From Thermotogota bacterium (GTDB lineage Bacteria; Thermotogota; Thermotogae; Petrotogales; Petrotogaceae): 64,000 nucleotides of DNA. Shown one piece after another: positions 25,417 through 34,360 of the stretch (the stretch's first letter is position 1; each line of letters opens with the position of its first letter). The stretch is from assembly GCA_029780115.1 (NCBI GenBank), contig JAKOZG010000033.1, positions 143,809 to 207,808 on the forward strand, written 5' to 3'. The position numbers were made by a program, and so were the translations under genes. The notes under the pieces are model-generated. The model ran no database searches. It had not been told where the DNA came from and worked only from the letters and a program-made list of their open reading frames with translations.

Positions 25417-27354
25417 ATGAAAATAATTCAACAAGATAAAAATTACAAAGTATATATCAACGATTTAGAACTTTTTAACACTCAAGAATTTCGATATGGA
25501 ATAGGTCATCATAAAATAAAAGAAAATCATGCCCATTTCAAAATCAAAGAAAAGTCTGATATAAACCTAAAAGACAATCTTGAGATAAAAATAGAAAACA
25601 CCACAGAAAACCTTTTAACTATGAATTTAAAAGTCCCTAAAGAATTTAATAGGCTATTGATTTGTCTAAACTCTTTTGACTCTGAACAAATATTTGGAGG
25701 AGGAGAACAATACAATCATCTTAATTTAAAAGGAAAAAAATTCCCCATTTGGGTTCAGGAACAAGGAGTTGGAAGAGGATGGGATCCTATCTCCTTATTA
25801 ACAAAACTCAAAGGAACAAGCGGAAGCTGGTTCACAACCTATTTTCCCTCTCCAATCTTCCTATCAACCATGGGATACGCAATAATAATTGAAACTTATT
25901 CACCCATTATTGTAGATTTTAAAAAGAAAAAGTCTGTATTTGAAATATGGGATAATAACGCAAAAATCATAATAATCGAAGGTAAAGATATACAAGAACT
26001 TACAAAACACATCAGAATATATTTTAACTCAAAACATCATCTTCCCGACTGGATATATGGAACAATTATTGCCTCTCAAGGAGGAACAGAAGCCTTATCA
26101 AAAAAAGTTGACTTGTTGACACAAAACGAAGTCCCACTCAGTGCAGTGTGGTCACAAGATTGGTCTGGTACTAACAGAACTTCTTTTGGTAGACAAGTCT
26201 ACTGGAATTGGGAATACGACAAAATATCGTATAAAAACTTACCCAACAAGATACAAGAATTAAACAATAAAGGAATAAAGTTTCTTTCATATATAAATCC
26301 TTTCTTGATAGAAGGAAGTAGATTATACAAAATAGCAAAAGAAAACGACTATTTCGTTAAGCATCCTAATGGCGATGTATATAATATATACGTAACCACT
26401 TTCCCAGCCGGCCTTATAGATCTTACAAATAAAGATGCTTACAATTGGTACAAAAATATAATTAAAACCAACATGATCGCATTGGGAACTTCTGGTTGGA
26501 TGGCTGATTTTGGTGAATATTTACCTGTAGATGCAATCTTATTTTCAGGAGAAGATCCCATTAAATATCACAATCAATATCCAGTAGAATGGGCCAAATT
26601 GAATTATGAAGCAATAAAAGAAAGTGGAAACGACGACATCATTTTCTTTATGAGATCTGGTTACTTAGATTCAGTCTCATATTGTCCAGTATACTGGGCA
26701 GGTGATCAAAACGTTAATTGGAGCAAAAGTGATGGAATAGCCTCTGTAATTCCCGCTGCCTTAAGTTCTGGGTTTAGTGGCGTAGACTTTTTCCATTGGG
26801 ACACTGGAGGTTATACCTCTTTGTTTTGGATGAAAAGAACCCCAGAGCTTTTTATGCGTTGGGTAGAATTAAGCGCGTTTTCTCTTATCATGCGAACTCA
26901 CGAGGGAAATAGACCTGAAACAAATATTCAATTTAATTCTAATGAAGAAATATTTAAACATTTTATATGGATGTCTAATGTTCATTATTCTCTAAAGAAT
27001 TATTTGAAATACAGTGTTCAAACTAGCCTTGAGGAAAATCTACCAATTACAAGACATTTATGTCTTAATTATCCAGAAGATAAAGAAAGTTACCATCAAA
27101 AGTATCAATTTATGCTAGGAAGCGACATACTTGTGTCTCCAGTTATCTCAAAAAACACTGAAGAAAAAACAGTTTATTTACCTCCTGACAATTGGATTCA
27201 TCTTTGGAGTACAAAAAAGTATTCGGGACAACAATATATAAAAGTCAAAGCACCTATAGGGTTCATCCCTGTATTCATAAGAGAAAATTCAACTTTTTTA
27301 GAAGAACTTTTAAATAACACCGAACAATTAAATAAAAAATTTCAATATACTTAA
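25417..27354 (+). CDS. GH31 glycoside hydrolase, probable sulfoquinovosidase (YihQ-like)
   Basis: A 645-residue family GH31 retaining glycosidase without a signal peptide, so cytoplasmic. The nucleophile is D364 (GWMADFGEYLP) and the acid/base D430 (WAGDQNVNW). The sulfoquinovosidase signature that I recall from E. coli YihQ (Q262, Q288, R301, W304, Y508) maps to Q221, Q247, Q260, W263 and Y466. The arginine is one residue earlier, R259. The FSLIMRTHEGNRP block is also YihQ-like. It would release sulfoquinovose from sulfoquinovosyl glycerol, feeding the isomerase encoded just upstream. Last gene of the plus-strand cluster; a strong terminator follows. Confidence 0.8.
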   Translation: MKIIQQDKNYKVYINDLELFNTQEFRYGIGHHKIKENHAHFKIKEKSDINLKDNLEIKIENTTENLLTMNLKVPKEFNRLLICLNSFDSEQIFGGGEQYNHLNLKGKKFPIWVQEQGVGRGWDPISLLTKLKGTSGSWFTTYFPSPIFLSTMGYAIIIETYSPIIVDFKKKKSVFEIWDNNAKIIIIEGKDIQELTKHIRIYFNSKHHLPDWIYGTIIASQGGTEALSKKVDLLTQNEVPLSAVWSQDWSGTNRTSFGRQVYWNWEYDKISYKNLPNKIQELNNKGIKFLSYINPFLIEGSRLYKIAKENDYFVKHPNGDVYNIYVTTFPAGLIDLTNKDAYNWYKNIIKTNMIALGTSGWMADFGEYLPVDAILFSGEDPIKYHNQYPVEWAKLNYEAIKESGNDDIIFFMRSGYLDSVSYCPVYWAGDQNVNWSKSDGIASVIPAALSSGFSGVDFFHWDTGGYTSLFWMKRTPELFMRWVELSAFSLIMRTHEGNRPETNIQFNSNEEIFKHFIWMSNVHYSLKNYLKYSVQTSLEENLPITRHLCLNYPEDKESYHQKYQFMLGSDILVSPVISKNTEEKTVYLPPDNWIHLWSTKKYSGQQYIKVKAPIGFIPVFIRENSTFLEELLNNTEQLNKKFQYT

Positions 27355-27367
27355 AACTATAAAATTT

Positions 27368-27409
27368 TTCGTAGGGTTGATCAACATATTGATAGATCAA
27401 CTCTACGAA
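27368..27409. terminator. bidirectional terminator between GH31 and kinase genes
   Basis: Near-perfect 15-bp arms (27368-27382 and 27395-27409, TTCGTAGgGTTGATC type) with A/T tracts on both sides. It serves both convergent genes. The right arm contains the stop codon of the kinase gene (27403-27405). Confidence 0.85.
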
Positions 27410-28164
27410 TTAATTATTTTATTGAAAGCTCCTAAATAATCAGAAACTGATTCTGCAGTTTTCACTGCTTTTTCTAGTATTAACGCTTTTTCTTCGTTTT
27501 TTAAAATTCCATCTACTAATGCAATATCAAACACATCTCCCATACCTATAGTATACTTCGCCTTTTTTTTATTACCTCCTACCTGTATATCATCCCATTT
27601 TGCCCCTTTTATTCCGAGCTTTACAACATCACAAGTAAATGGAAGTCCTTTACATTCTTCTTCGTTTCCAATATAAATAACGTTATTATGTTTTTTATGA
27701 TTATTAGCAATAATATTTGATCTTGGTCCAATATCGAAAAAAACTTTATTGTAAAACGAAAATATATCGCTATCAACAACATTTTTATTTATCTCAGTAG
27801 TAATGAATAAATAATCTGATTTATTATCAGGCACAAACAAATCACAGTCAAGTACTTGCCTATCAATTGCTATAGGTTTTTCATTAAGTGTAACAAATAT
27901 TGATGTCGGCTTATTTATTCTTTGAACATAATCAACATCCACACAATATTCAATTAATTTTTTAATAATATAATCTCCCACAAAATCGTTACCAACATTA
28001 CTAATCAATCGTACGTTATAACCCTGTTTAGCCAAGCCTATTGCAACAATAAGCCCAGAACCTCCAGGAAACATATACACCTTGGATTTATGAATATCTT
28101 CTTGCTCCTTAATAATATAAATATCTAAAAAAGTACCTCCTAAAACATCTATACTAACCATCAT
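27403..28164 (-). CDS. PfkB-family carbohydrate kinase, short divergent form
   Basis: A 253-residue ribokinase-like protein, about 50 residues shorter than usual. The N-terminus VLGGTFLDIYI and MFPGGSGLIVAIGLAKQG match PfkB motif 1. Motif 2, normally GAGD, reads YTIGMGDVFDIALVDG, so the catalytic Asp is kept with Ala replaced by Met. Sulfofructose kinase YihV of E. coli is also PfkB-type, so a link to the adjacent sulfonate cluster is possible. However, the gene is convergent with it and has its own upstream region with inverted repeat units. Substrate unknown. Confidence 0.65.
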   Translation of the reverse strand: MMVSIDVLGGTFLDIYIIKEQEDIHKSKVYMFPGGSGLIVAIGLAKQGYNVRLISNVGNDFVGDYIIKKLIEYCVDVDYVQRINKPTSIFVTLNEKPIAIDRQVLDCDLFVPDNKSDYLFITTEINKNVVDSDIFSFYNKVFFDIGPRSNIIANNHKKHNNVIYIGNEEECKGLPFTCDVVKLGIKGAKWDDIQVGGNKKKAKYTIGMGDVFDIALVDGILKNEEKALILEKAVKTAESVSDYLGAFNKIINS

Positions 28165-28264
28165 ATTCCCTCACTTAAAAATAAAATTAACTTACTTTAG
28201 AAATTCTAAAATCCTTATTATATCTATGTTTTGGAGTTGATTTTTTTACAAAATAGCTCGTCAA

Positions 28265-28402
28265 CCTTTCGGTACTTATACCAAGGGTGGAAGGGCTCCG
28301 CCCTGGTACCCCTTTAAATTCAACAACTATAATTAACAATTACACTTTTTTGTACCTGTACCAAAGGTGGAAGGGCTCCGCCCTGCTACCCTTTTAAATT
28401 CA
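28265..28402 (-). repeat. two GGGCGGAGCCCT-family units, minus orientation
   Basis: Two units in reverse orientation (AGGGCTCCGCCCT read on the plus strand, with AATTTAAA on their high-coordinate sides). They lie upstream of the minus-strand kinase gene, so they are oriented with that gene rather than with the plus-strand lipoprotein gene at 28572. Confidence 0.85.
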
Positions 28403-28571
28403 AAATTCTATTTTTAGAAAATTTTTATTTCTAAAGTCATTAAAAATAAAATTGTTTCATTAGAAGATTATACGACAAAAACAATAAATTAAGCTATTTT
28501 AGATTTTTTTTAGATCCCAAAATTATAATTCAATTATATAAATCGACTAAATTTAAAAGGGGTGAACTTAA

Positions 28572-29864
28572 ATGAGAAAGTTAGGTATTTTTCTTTTGAT
28601 TCTGACGGTTGGTCTTATATTTGTAAGTTGTACCATACCACTAGACTGGTTTAATGATGAAAATGAAGACATCATAATTAAAACATTTTTAAATGGCAAT
28701 CTTCAACAAATTGAATTTTTAGCCTACAAAGATGGTAAAGATGGGGACTGGAAAAAATTAGATTCGACAACAGGCATTTACAATTTCAAACCAGAAGCTA
28801 CTGACGGAAATTACAGTATTTACGCAGTTCATGGATTATATGACGCAGATAGCGACGAAACATCCTATGATATCAAAATAATGAACCTAAACACTTCTGA
28901 GCTATCAGAAATTCCTATTTATTTTTCTACATATGCTAGCACCTCACCTGAAGCAACCCTCATGCTTAATTTCAGTGATGATTTTCTAGAAAAATGGGCA
29001 GGTGCATATTGGGGAAAGTGTCACGGTTTTTATGATTTTGATAAACCAGCATATCTAACTAACAACAAAGTCTATGGAGTAATGCCGGGAACCAATGATT
29101 TAGTAATATTGTTAGGCGATTTAATAAATCGAGGAAACTATTGGTCACGTGATTTTATAAATAAAATATTCATTGAAAGAGGATTCACTATTTCTGAAGG
29201 TGAACAAGAATTAGATCTTTTATTGAACGAATTTGTTGATATTGAAACCTTCGTAGCAACATCTACAATAGCTGATGCATATATCGAATCTAATCTTTTA
29301 GTAGGAGGAACAACAAACGTTTTTACATGGGAACTTCCAGAAGATCATTTTATTAAACTCCCAGCTTCTTTAAAATCTGATAAAGATTTATATATTTTGT
29401 CATTAGTAAATAATGACTATTCTAATAATATTTCAAGATTATTTAAGATATACAAATCAAATCCAAATGATTACGAAATTATAGATGTATTCCCTGCTGA
29501 TAATTGGGAAAAACCAACTTTTATCAGCAATACTTTCTACTGGACCCCTTATGATCCAAATGTCACTGGTCATAGAATGAGATTTTATGAAGCTTCTCTT
29601 AACAATGATGATTACACTATAAATTGGACTTTCTTATTTTCAAACGGATGGTTAGGTGAGGCCGATTCTTATGAATATGAATTGCCAAAATTAAATAATT
29701 TGGCAGGTTGGAATGATCTATGGTATCCTCAAGAACCTATCGACTCCTACCAATTTTTTGACGCAGTAGCAGGAAACAATAATAATTTAATCAGATACCT
29801 ATATGAACCAATAGCTGGATTGGAAAAAAGTATATTTTCCTATGGTATAAACTCCTCTTTATAA
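28572..29864 (+). CDS. surface lipoprotein of unknown function
   Basis: A 430-residue predicted lipoprotein. The signal peptide has a lysine n-region and a lipobox FVSC with the lipidated cysteine at position 20. The mature part is rich in aromatic residues and Asp/Asn and contains strand-like segments with repeated YDAD, NDYS and WTP features, suggesting an extracytoplasmic beta structure. I do not recognise a family. AAAAGGGGTGA ribosome site. It stands alone, between two regions of dispersed repeats. Confidence 0.75.
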   Translation: MRKLGIFLLILTVGLIFVSCTIPLDWFNDENEDIIIKTFLNGNLQQIEFLAYKDGKDGDWKKLDSTTGIYNFKPEATDGNYSIYAVHGLYDADSDETSYDIKIMNLNTSELSEIPIYFSTYASTSPEATLMLNFSDDFLEKWAGAYWGKCHGFYDFDKPAYLTNNKVYGVMPGTNDLVILLGDLINRGNYWSRDFINKIFIERGFTISEGEQELDLLLNEFVDIETFVATSTIADAYIESNLLVGGTTNVFTWELPEDHFIKLPASLKSDKDLYILSLVNNDYSNNISRLFKIYKSNPNDYEIIDVFPADNWEKPTFISNTFYWTPYDPNVTGHRMRFYEASLNNDDYTINWTFLFSNGWLGEADSYEYELPKLNNLAGWNDLWYPQEPIDSYQFFDAVAGNNNNLIRYLYEPIAGLEKSIFSYGINSSL

Positions 29865-29978
29865 TGACTTAATAATAATTCAAGTACTATTAAATTAAAA
29901 GAAGAAATGAGCACTGTGCTTTTCGTATTAAGTAAAAAAACCTAAGGTGATTGCAAAATCAGAGTGAAATCTTCAAAG

Positions 29979-30483
29979 ATACAAGTACCAAAAAATGCAA
30001 TTGTAAATTATCGCTTTTGAATTTAGAAGGGTACCAGGGCGGAGCCCTCTCCTCCCTGACTACAAGTACCAAAAAGTTGTAATTGTTTATTACTGTTTTT
30101 GAATTTATAAGGGTACCAGGGCGGAGCCCTCTCCTCCCTGGTACAAGTACCGAAAAGTTGTAATTGTTTATTACTGTTTTTGAATTTAAAAGGGTACCAG
30201 GGCGAAGCCCTCTCCTCCCTGATACAAGTGCCGAAAAGTTGTAATTGTTTATTACTGTTTTTGAATTTAAAAGGGTACCAGGGCGGAGCCCTCTCCTCCC
30301 TGGTACAAGTACCGAAAAGTTGTAATTGTTTATTACTGTTTTTGAATCTATAAGGGTACCAGGGCGGAGCCCTCTCCTCCCTGATACAAGTGCCGAAAAG
30401 TTGTAATTGTTTATTACTGTTTTTGAATTTAAAAGGGTACCAGGGCGGAGCCCTCTCCTCCCTGGTATAAGTACCGAAAAGGT
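29979..30483 (+). repeat. tandem array, six full units of about 81 bp, GGGCGGAGCCCT family
   Basis: Full units begin at 30013, 30095, 30176, 30257, 30338 and 30419, preceded by the tail of a seventh. Each has AGGGCGGAGCCCT nested inside a GTACC/GGTAC outer pair, with the longer arms GTACCAGGG and CCCTGGTAC in some units, then GTAATTGTTTATTACTG. Some units carry CTGATAC instead of CTGGTAC, weakening the outer stem. The array lies upstream of the beta-propeller gene at 30618. Confidence 0.95.
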
Positions 30484-30593
30484 TAAAGAACTTAAGAATT
30501 AGTGAAGTTTAGCATTGGGAAGGTATTTTGTAAAAAAAACGACGCTAAAGCATATATAACGCAGATTTTAGAATTTTTAAAGTAAGTAAAAAC
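30481..30593 (+). promoter_or_regulatory. shared leader/promoter module, copy 1
   Basis: This leader (TTAAAGAACTTAAGAATTAGTGAAG through ATTTTAGAATTTTTAAAGTAAGTAA, quoted as separate ends) closely resembles 40871-40992, although the downstream genes are unrelated. TTGTAA near 30529 and TATATAAC near 30553 are promoter-like. Both copies directly follow a GGGCGGAGCCCT unit, so unit plus leader may be one composite module. Confidence 0.5.
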
Positions 30594-30617
30594 AAACAAA
30601 AAAGAGAGTGAGATTAT

Positions 30618-32012
30618 ATGAAAAAAAAGTATTTTTGGTTTTCTTTGTTAATTTTATTGTTTATGTTTACTGTAGTTGCTTGTGTACCAAAGGAAACTAA
30701 CAATCCGCCGATATGGCAAAGCATACCAGACCAAAATATAAGAGTAGGAGAAAGTGTAAGTATAAACCTATTAAATTATGCAAGTGATCCAGATGGAGAT
30801 CAATTAACATTTGAAATAATTACAGGTGAAGGGAATATAAGTGGAAGTACATACATATACAGTGGAGAATCAGAAGGTAGAAAAACAGTAACAATAAGGG
30901 CAAAAGATACAAAAGAAGCATATACTGATACATCATTTGTAATTAATGTTAGTTCTGGAAATCAAAGCGGTTCACTCAAATGGAAGTTTAGAACTGACTC
31001 TTATATTGATTCAAGCCCAGCAATAGGCAGTGATGGAACTATATATGTAGGATCATATGATAATTATCTCTACGCGATAAAACCAGATGGTTCACTCAAA
31101 TGGAAGTATAAAACAGACGATTGTATTGATTTCGGCAGTCCAGCAATAGGGAGTGATGGAACTATATATGTGGGATCATTTGATGATTATCTCTATGCGA
31201 TAAACCCGGATGGTTCACTCCAATGGAAGTATAAAACAGACGAGTGGATTGATTCAAGCCCAGCAATAGGCAGTGATGGAACTATATATGTGGGATCAAA
31301 TGATGATTATCTCTACGCGATAAACCCGAATGGTTCTCTCAAATGGAAGTATAAAACTGACTATTGGATATGGTCTAGCCCTGCAATAGGTAGTGATGAA
31401 ACTATATATGTGGGATCATTGGATGATTATCTCTATGCGATAAACCCAGATGGTTCACTCAAATGGAAGTATAAAACTAATGATGTTATTTATTCAAGCC
31501 CAGCAATAGGAAGTGATGGAACTATATATGTGGGATCATTCGATGATTATCTCTACGCAATAAACCCGGATGGTTCACTCAAATGGAGGTATAAAACTGA
31601 CGATTGGATTGAATCAAGTCCAGCAATAGGCGGTGATGGAACTATATATGTGGGATCATATGATAATTATCTCTACGCGATAAAACCAGATGGTTCACTC
31701 AAATGGAAGTATGAAACTAACGATGTTATTTATTCAAGCCCAGCAATAGGCAGTGATGGAACTATATATGTGGGATCAGATGATTGGTATTTATATGCGA
31801 TAAACCCAGATGGTTCACTCAAATGGAAGCATGAGACTTACAATAATATTGGTTCAAGTCCAGCAATAGGCAGTGATGGAACTATATATGTGGGATCAAA
31901 TGATGGTTACCTCTATGCAATACAAGGAGAAAGTGAGGGGTTAGCAGACACACCTTGGCCAAAATTTAGAAAAAACAACAGAAATACAAGTAATTACGAT
32001 GATGCTGAGTAA
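30618..32012 (+). CDS. PQQ-like beta-propeller lipoprotein
   Basis: A 464-residue lipoprotein (lipobox VVAC, Cys at residue 22). After the signal peptide comes a cadherin/Ig-like domain with PPIWQSIPDQNI and DPDGDQLTFE, then about nine tandem repeats of the type SSPAIGSDGTIYVGS followed by YLYAINPDGSLKWKYKT, forming a PQQ/YncE-like propeller. No PQQ synthesis is implied. The repeats are very similar at DNA level, which favours slippage in copy number. The C-terminus PWPKFRKNNRNTSNY is shared with the two propeller proteins at 47510 and 48966. Probably a surface binding protein; ligand unknown. Confidence 0.88.
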   Translation: MKKKYFWFSLLILLFMFTVVACVPKETNNPPIWQSIPDQNIRVGESVSINLLNYASDPDGDQLTFEIITGEGNISGSTYIYSGESEGRKTVTIRAKDTKEAYTDTSFVINVSSGNQSGSLKWKFRTDSYIDSSPAIGSDGTIYVGSYDNYLYAIKPDGSLKWKYKTDDCIDFGSPAIGSDGTIYVGSFDDYLYAINPDGSLQWKYKTDEWIDSSPAIGSDGTIYVGSNDDYLYAINPNGSLKWKYKTDYWIWSSPAIGSDETIYVGSLDDYLYAINPDGSLKWKYKTNDVIYSSPAIGSDGTIYVGSFDDYLYAINPDGSLKWRYKTDDWIESSPAIGGDGTIYVGSYDNYLYAIKPDGSLKWKYETNDVIYSSPAIGSDGTIYVGSDDWYLYAINPDGSLKWKHETYNNIGSSPAIGSDGTIYVGSNDGYLYAIQGESEGLADTPWPKFRKNNRNTSNYDDAE

Positions 32013-32183
32013 GTGCGTTTATACAGGAATGTAATATACATGTCTGTTTTTTCTAATCTGAAAGCAAATATCAAATATTATAGTGAACTATTATAGCTGT
32101 TAGATAAAGAGAAGAAAGGGCAAATGGAAAAAAGATTTATTCTATTAATTCAAAGAACCGTCAAAAAAGGAGAGTGAAATTAT

Positions 32184-34271
32184 ATGAAAAAAAAGTATTT
32201 TTGGTTTTCTTTGTTAATTTTATTGTTTATGTTTACTGTAGTTGCTTGTGTACCAAAGGAAACTAACAATCCTCCTACTAAACCGTCAAATCTCCAACCA
32301 CAAGACGGAGCGACAGGGGTAAGTATCACACCGACGTTAAGTTGGGTATGTGAGGATCCAGATGGAGACGCATTGACATACGATTTATTCTTTGGAACAA
32401 GTGAAAGTCAACTAACTTTAAAAGCAAACGATTTAATAGAAAACAAATACACATTTACAGAAGAGCTTGGATACAACACAACATATTACTGGAAAGTAAA
32501 AGCAAAAGATGGTAAAGGTGGAGAAAAGGAAGGACCAATGTGGAGTTTTACAACACAAACGTCCGAACAACCACCAAACACACCACCAACTGCGCCACAT
32601 ACTCCATCACCTGCTGATAAAGCCACGGAAATATCAGTGACACCAATTTTGAGTTGGGAAGCCGAAGATCCAGATGGAGATCCATTGACATACGATTTAT
32701 TCTTTGGAACAAGTGAAAGTCAACTAACTTTAAAAGCAAACGATTTAATAGAAAACAAATACACATTTACAGAAGAACTTGAATACGGAACGACATACTA
32801 CTGGAAAGTGAATGCGAAAGACGGAAAAGGTGGAGAGACAGATAGTTCTGTTTGGAATTTTACAACTATGGAAAAACCTCTTGATATTATCGATGATTTA
32901 GACGATTTAGAAAGTGATGATGAACTTTATATAGTAACCTCGATTACAGATGAAAATATAACCGAGTTGACTAGTGATGTAATTGACTATATTGCTAATA
33001 TTCCACCTTTAGAGACACCAGAGGATTATGTAGAATTATATGAAGGTATCCAAAATATTTATTCAGGAAATGAAGATGCTATAGAGAAATTAAGAGATAT
33101 GATTGACTCTTCTGAGGTATTAACTGAAAAACAAGATCTTTCTATTGAAATTACAGGGGAAGCTAAAGAAGCAATCATAGAAGTACTGAATCAGTTAGCA
33201 AGTCCTGTAGAACCAGTTAACTTTAATAACAAAAAAATGATGGGCACGTATAACAATGAAACTGAACCAGAAGTATTGATTTTCGATTATCGAGATCTTA
33301 TGTATCTAAGATTAATTACAGGTAGTTTATTAACCATTTACGAAAGTATAGATTTTATGGAACCCTATATAGATATTTTTGAAGAACTCAGTGAATATGA
33401 AGATATTTTTGAATATTTTTTGATTCCCACCTCTTATGACAAAATAAATACATTTGTAAGCACATATCAAGAATATGATAATCCTTGGAAACAAGAAGAC
33501 TTTTGGCAAGATTTAGATGAGTTGATAATAGAACTATCAAAAGAAGATGGTGATGATGAATATGTTTCTTTCTCAGATTTATTTAAAAATAATGTCCTAC
33601 AACTACCAGGAACAGATTTTGTAATAGAAAAACTCGATTTCTTTGTTTCAACATTCAAAAATATTTATGATTTTGAAAAAGAAATGACAGATGAAAATGG
33701 TTGGACAGACGATGATCAACTGAGTTTATTCGAATATTTTATGACACTCAACGGACTAAGTACTTCAGATGATATTAGCATAAAAACAGCTTTAGACGAA
33801 CCTGTCGATATTCAGGATATTCCACAAGAAATACTAGAACTAAAGTTTGGCAGCACTTCTCTACTTGAAAGTTTTACTTTGGAAGATTTACTAACAGAAT
33901 TATATAACAGTTTGCCAAATGGTCAGTTGAGTATAACAGCCAAAATAAACATACCAGCAACAGAAGAAGACAATATTGACATTGATTTAACTGTTGAAAC
34001 TTCTTTAACCCTAGATTTTGATGAATTAATGAACGTTCCTTTAGATTTGAGGGTTAATAATATAAAGGTGCAAGCAGATATAATAGAGGAATTAATAGAG
34101 ATCGAAATATGGGAGAAACTAAGCTCTAATAACATGACACAAGAAGAGGCAGAAGAAATATACAATATTGTTTTGAATAATTTAGGTTTTTATGATCCAC
34201 CTTCAGATACATTAACAGTAAATATAGACGAAGGTAGCATAATCACTGAAATAAAAATTGAGATTCAGTAG
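32184..34271 (+). CDS. lipoprotein with two fibronectin-III-like domains and a novel C-terminal domain
   Basis: A 695-residue lipoprotein. The first 31 codons are almost identical at DNA level to those of the 30618 gene (32184-32275 against 30618-30709, one mismatch), followed by different mature domains. Two Fn3-like domains follow (LSWVCEDPDGDALTYDLFFG and LSWEAEDPDGDPLTYDLFFG). They share a roughly 93-bp DNA duplicate at 32375-32467 and 32687-32779. The C-terminal 450 residues are acidic and homologous to the 34361 protein (DYRDLMYLR, GTDFVIEKLDFF, NGWTDDDQLSLFEY). No function recognised. Confidence 0.82.
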   Translation: MKKKYFWFSLLILLFMFTVVACVPKETNNPPTKPSNLQPQDGATGVSITPTLSWVCEDPDGDALTYDLFFGTSESQLTLKANDLIENKYTFTEELGYNTTYYWKVKAKDGKGGEKEGPMWSFTTQTSEQPPNTPPTAPHTPSPADKATEISVTPILSWEAEDPDGDPLTYDLFFGTSESQLTLKANDLIENKYTFTEELEYGTTYYWKVNAKDGKGGETDSSVWNFTTMEKPLDIIDDLDDLESDDELYIVTSITDENITELTSDVIDYIANIPPLETPEDYVELYEGIQNIYSGNEDAIEKLRDMIDSSEVLTEKQDLSIEITGEAKEAIIEVLNQLASPVEPVNFNNKKMMGTYNNETEPEVLIFDYRDLMYLRLITGSLLTIYESIDFMEPYIDIFEELSEYEDIFEYFLIPTSYDKINTFVSTYQEYDNPWKQEDFWQDLDELIIELSKEDGDDEYVSFSDLFKNNVLQLPGTDFVIEKLDFFVSTFKNIYDFEKEMTDENGWTDDDQLSLFEYFMTLNGLSTSDDISIKTALDEPVDIQDIPQEILELKFGSTSLLESFTLEDLLTELYNSLPNGQLSITAKINIPATEEDNIDIDLTVETSLTLDFDELMNVPLDLRVNNIKVQADIIEELIEIEIWEKLSSNNMTQEEAEEIYNIVLNNLGFYDPPSDTLTVNIDEGSIITEIKIEIQ

Positions 34272-34297
34272 TTTTAATAATGCATTAATACTAAATT

Positions 34298-34320
34298 ACC
34301 CCCTCACAAGAGGGGGTTTT
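34298..34320 (+). terminator. rho-independent terminator
   Basis: ACCCCCTC (34298-34305) and GAGGGGGT (34310-34317) around a 4-base loop, followed by TTTT. It lies 27 bp past the stop of the 32184 gene. Confidence 0.85.
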
Positions 34321-34360
34321 CCAATAGATAAAAATTAATTTAGTAATGAGGAGACTAAAA

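Noticed and set aside
29979..30483. Second possible CRISPR array
   Set aside because: Full-length units repeat with only point differences; there are no spacers.
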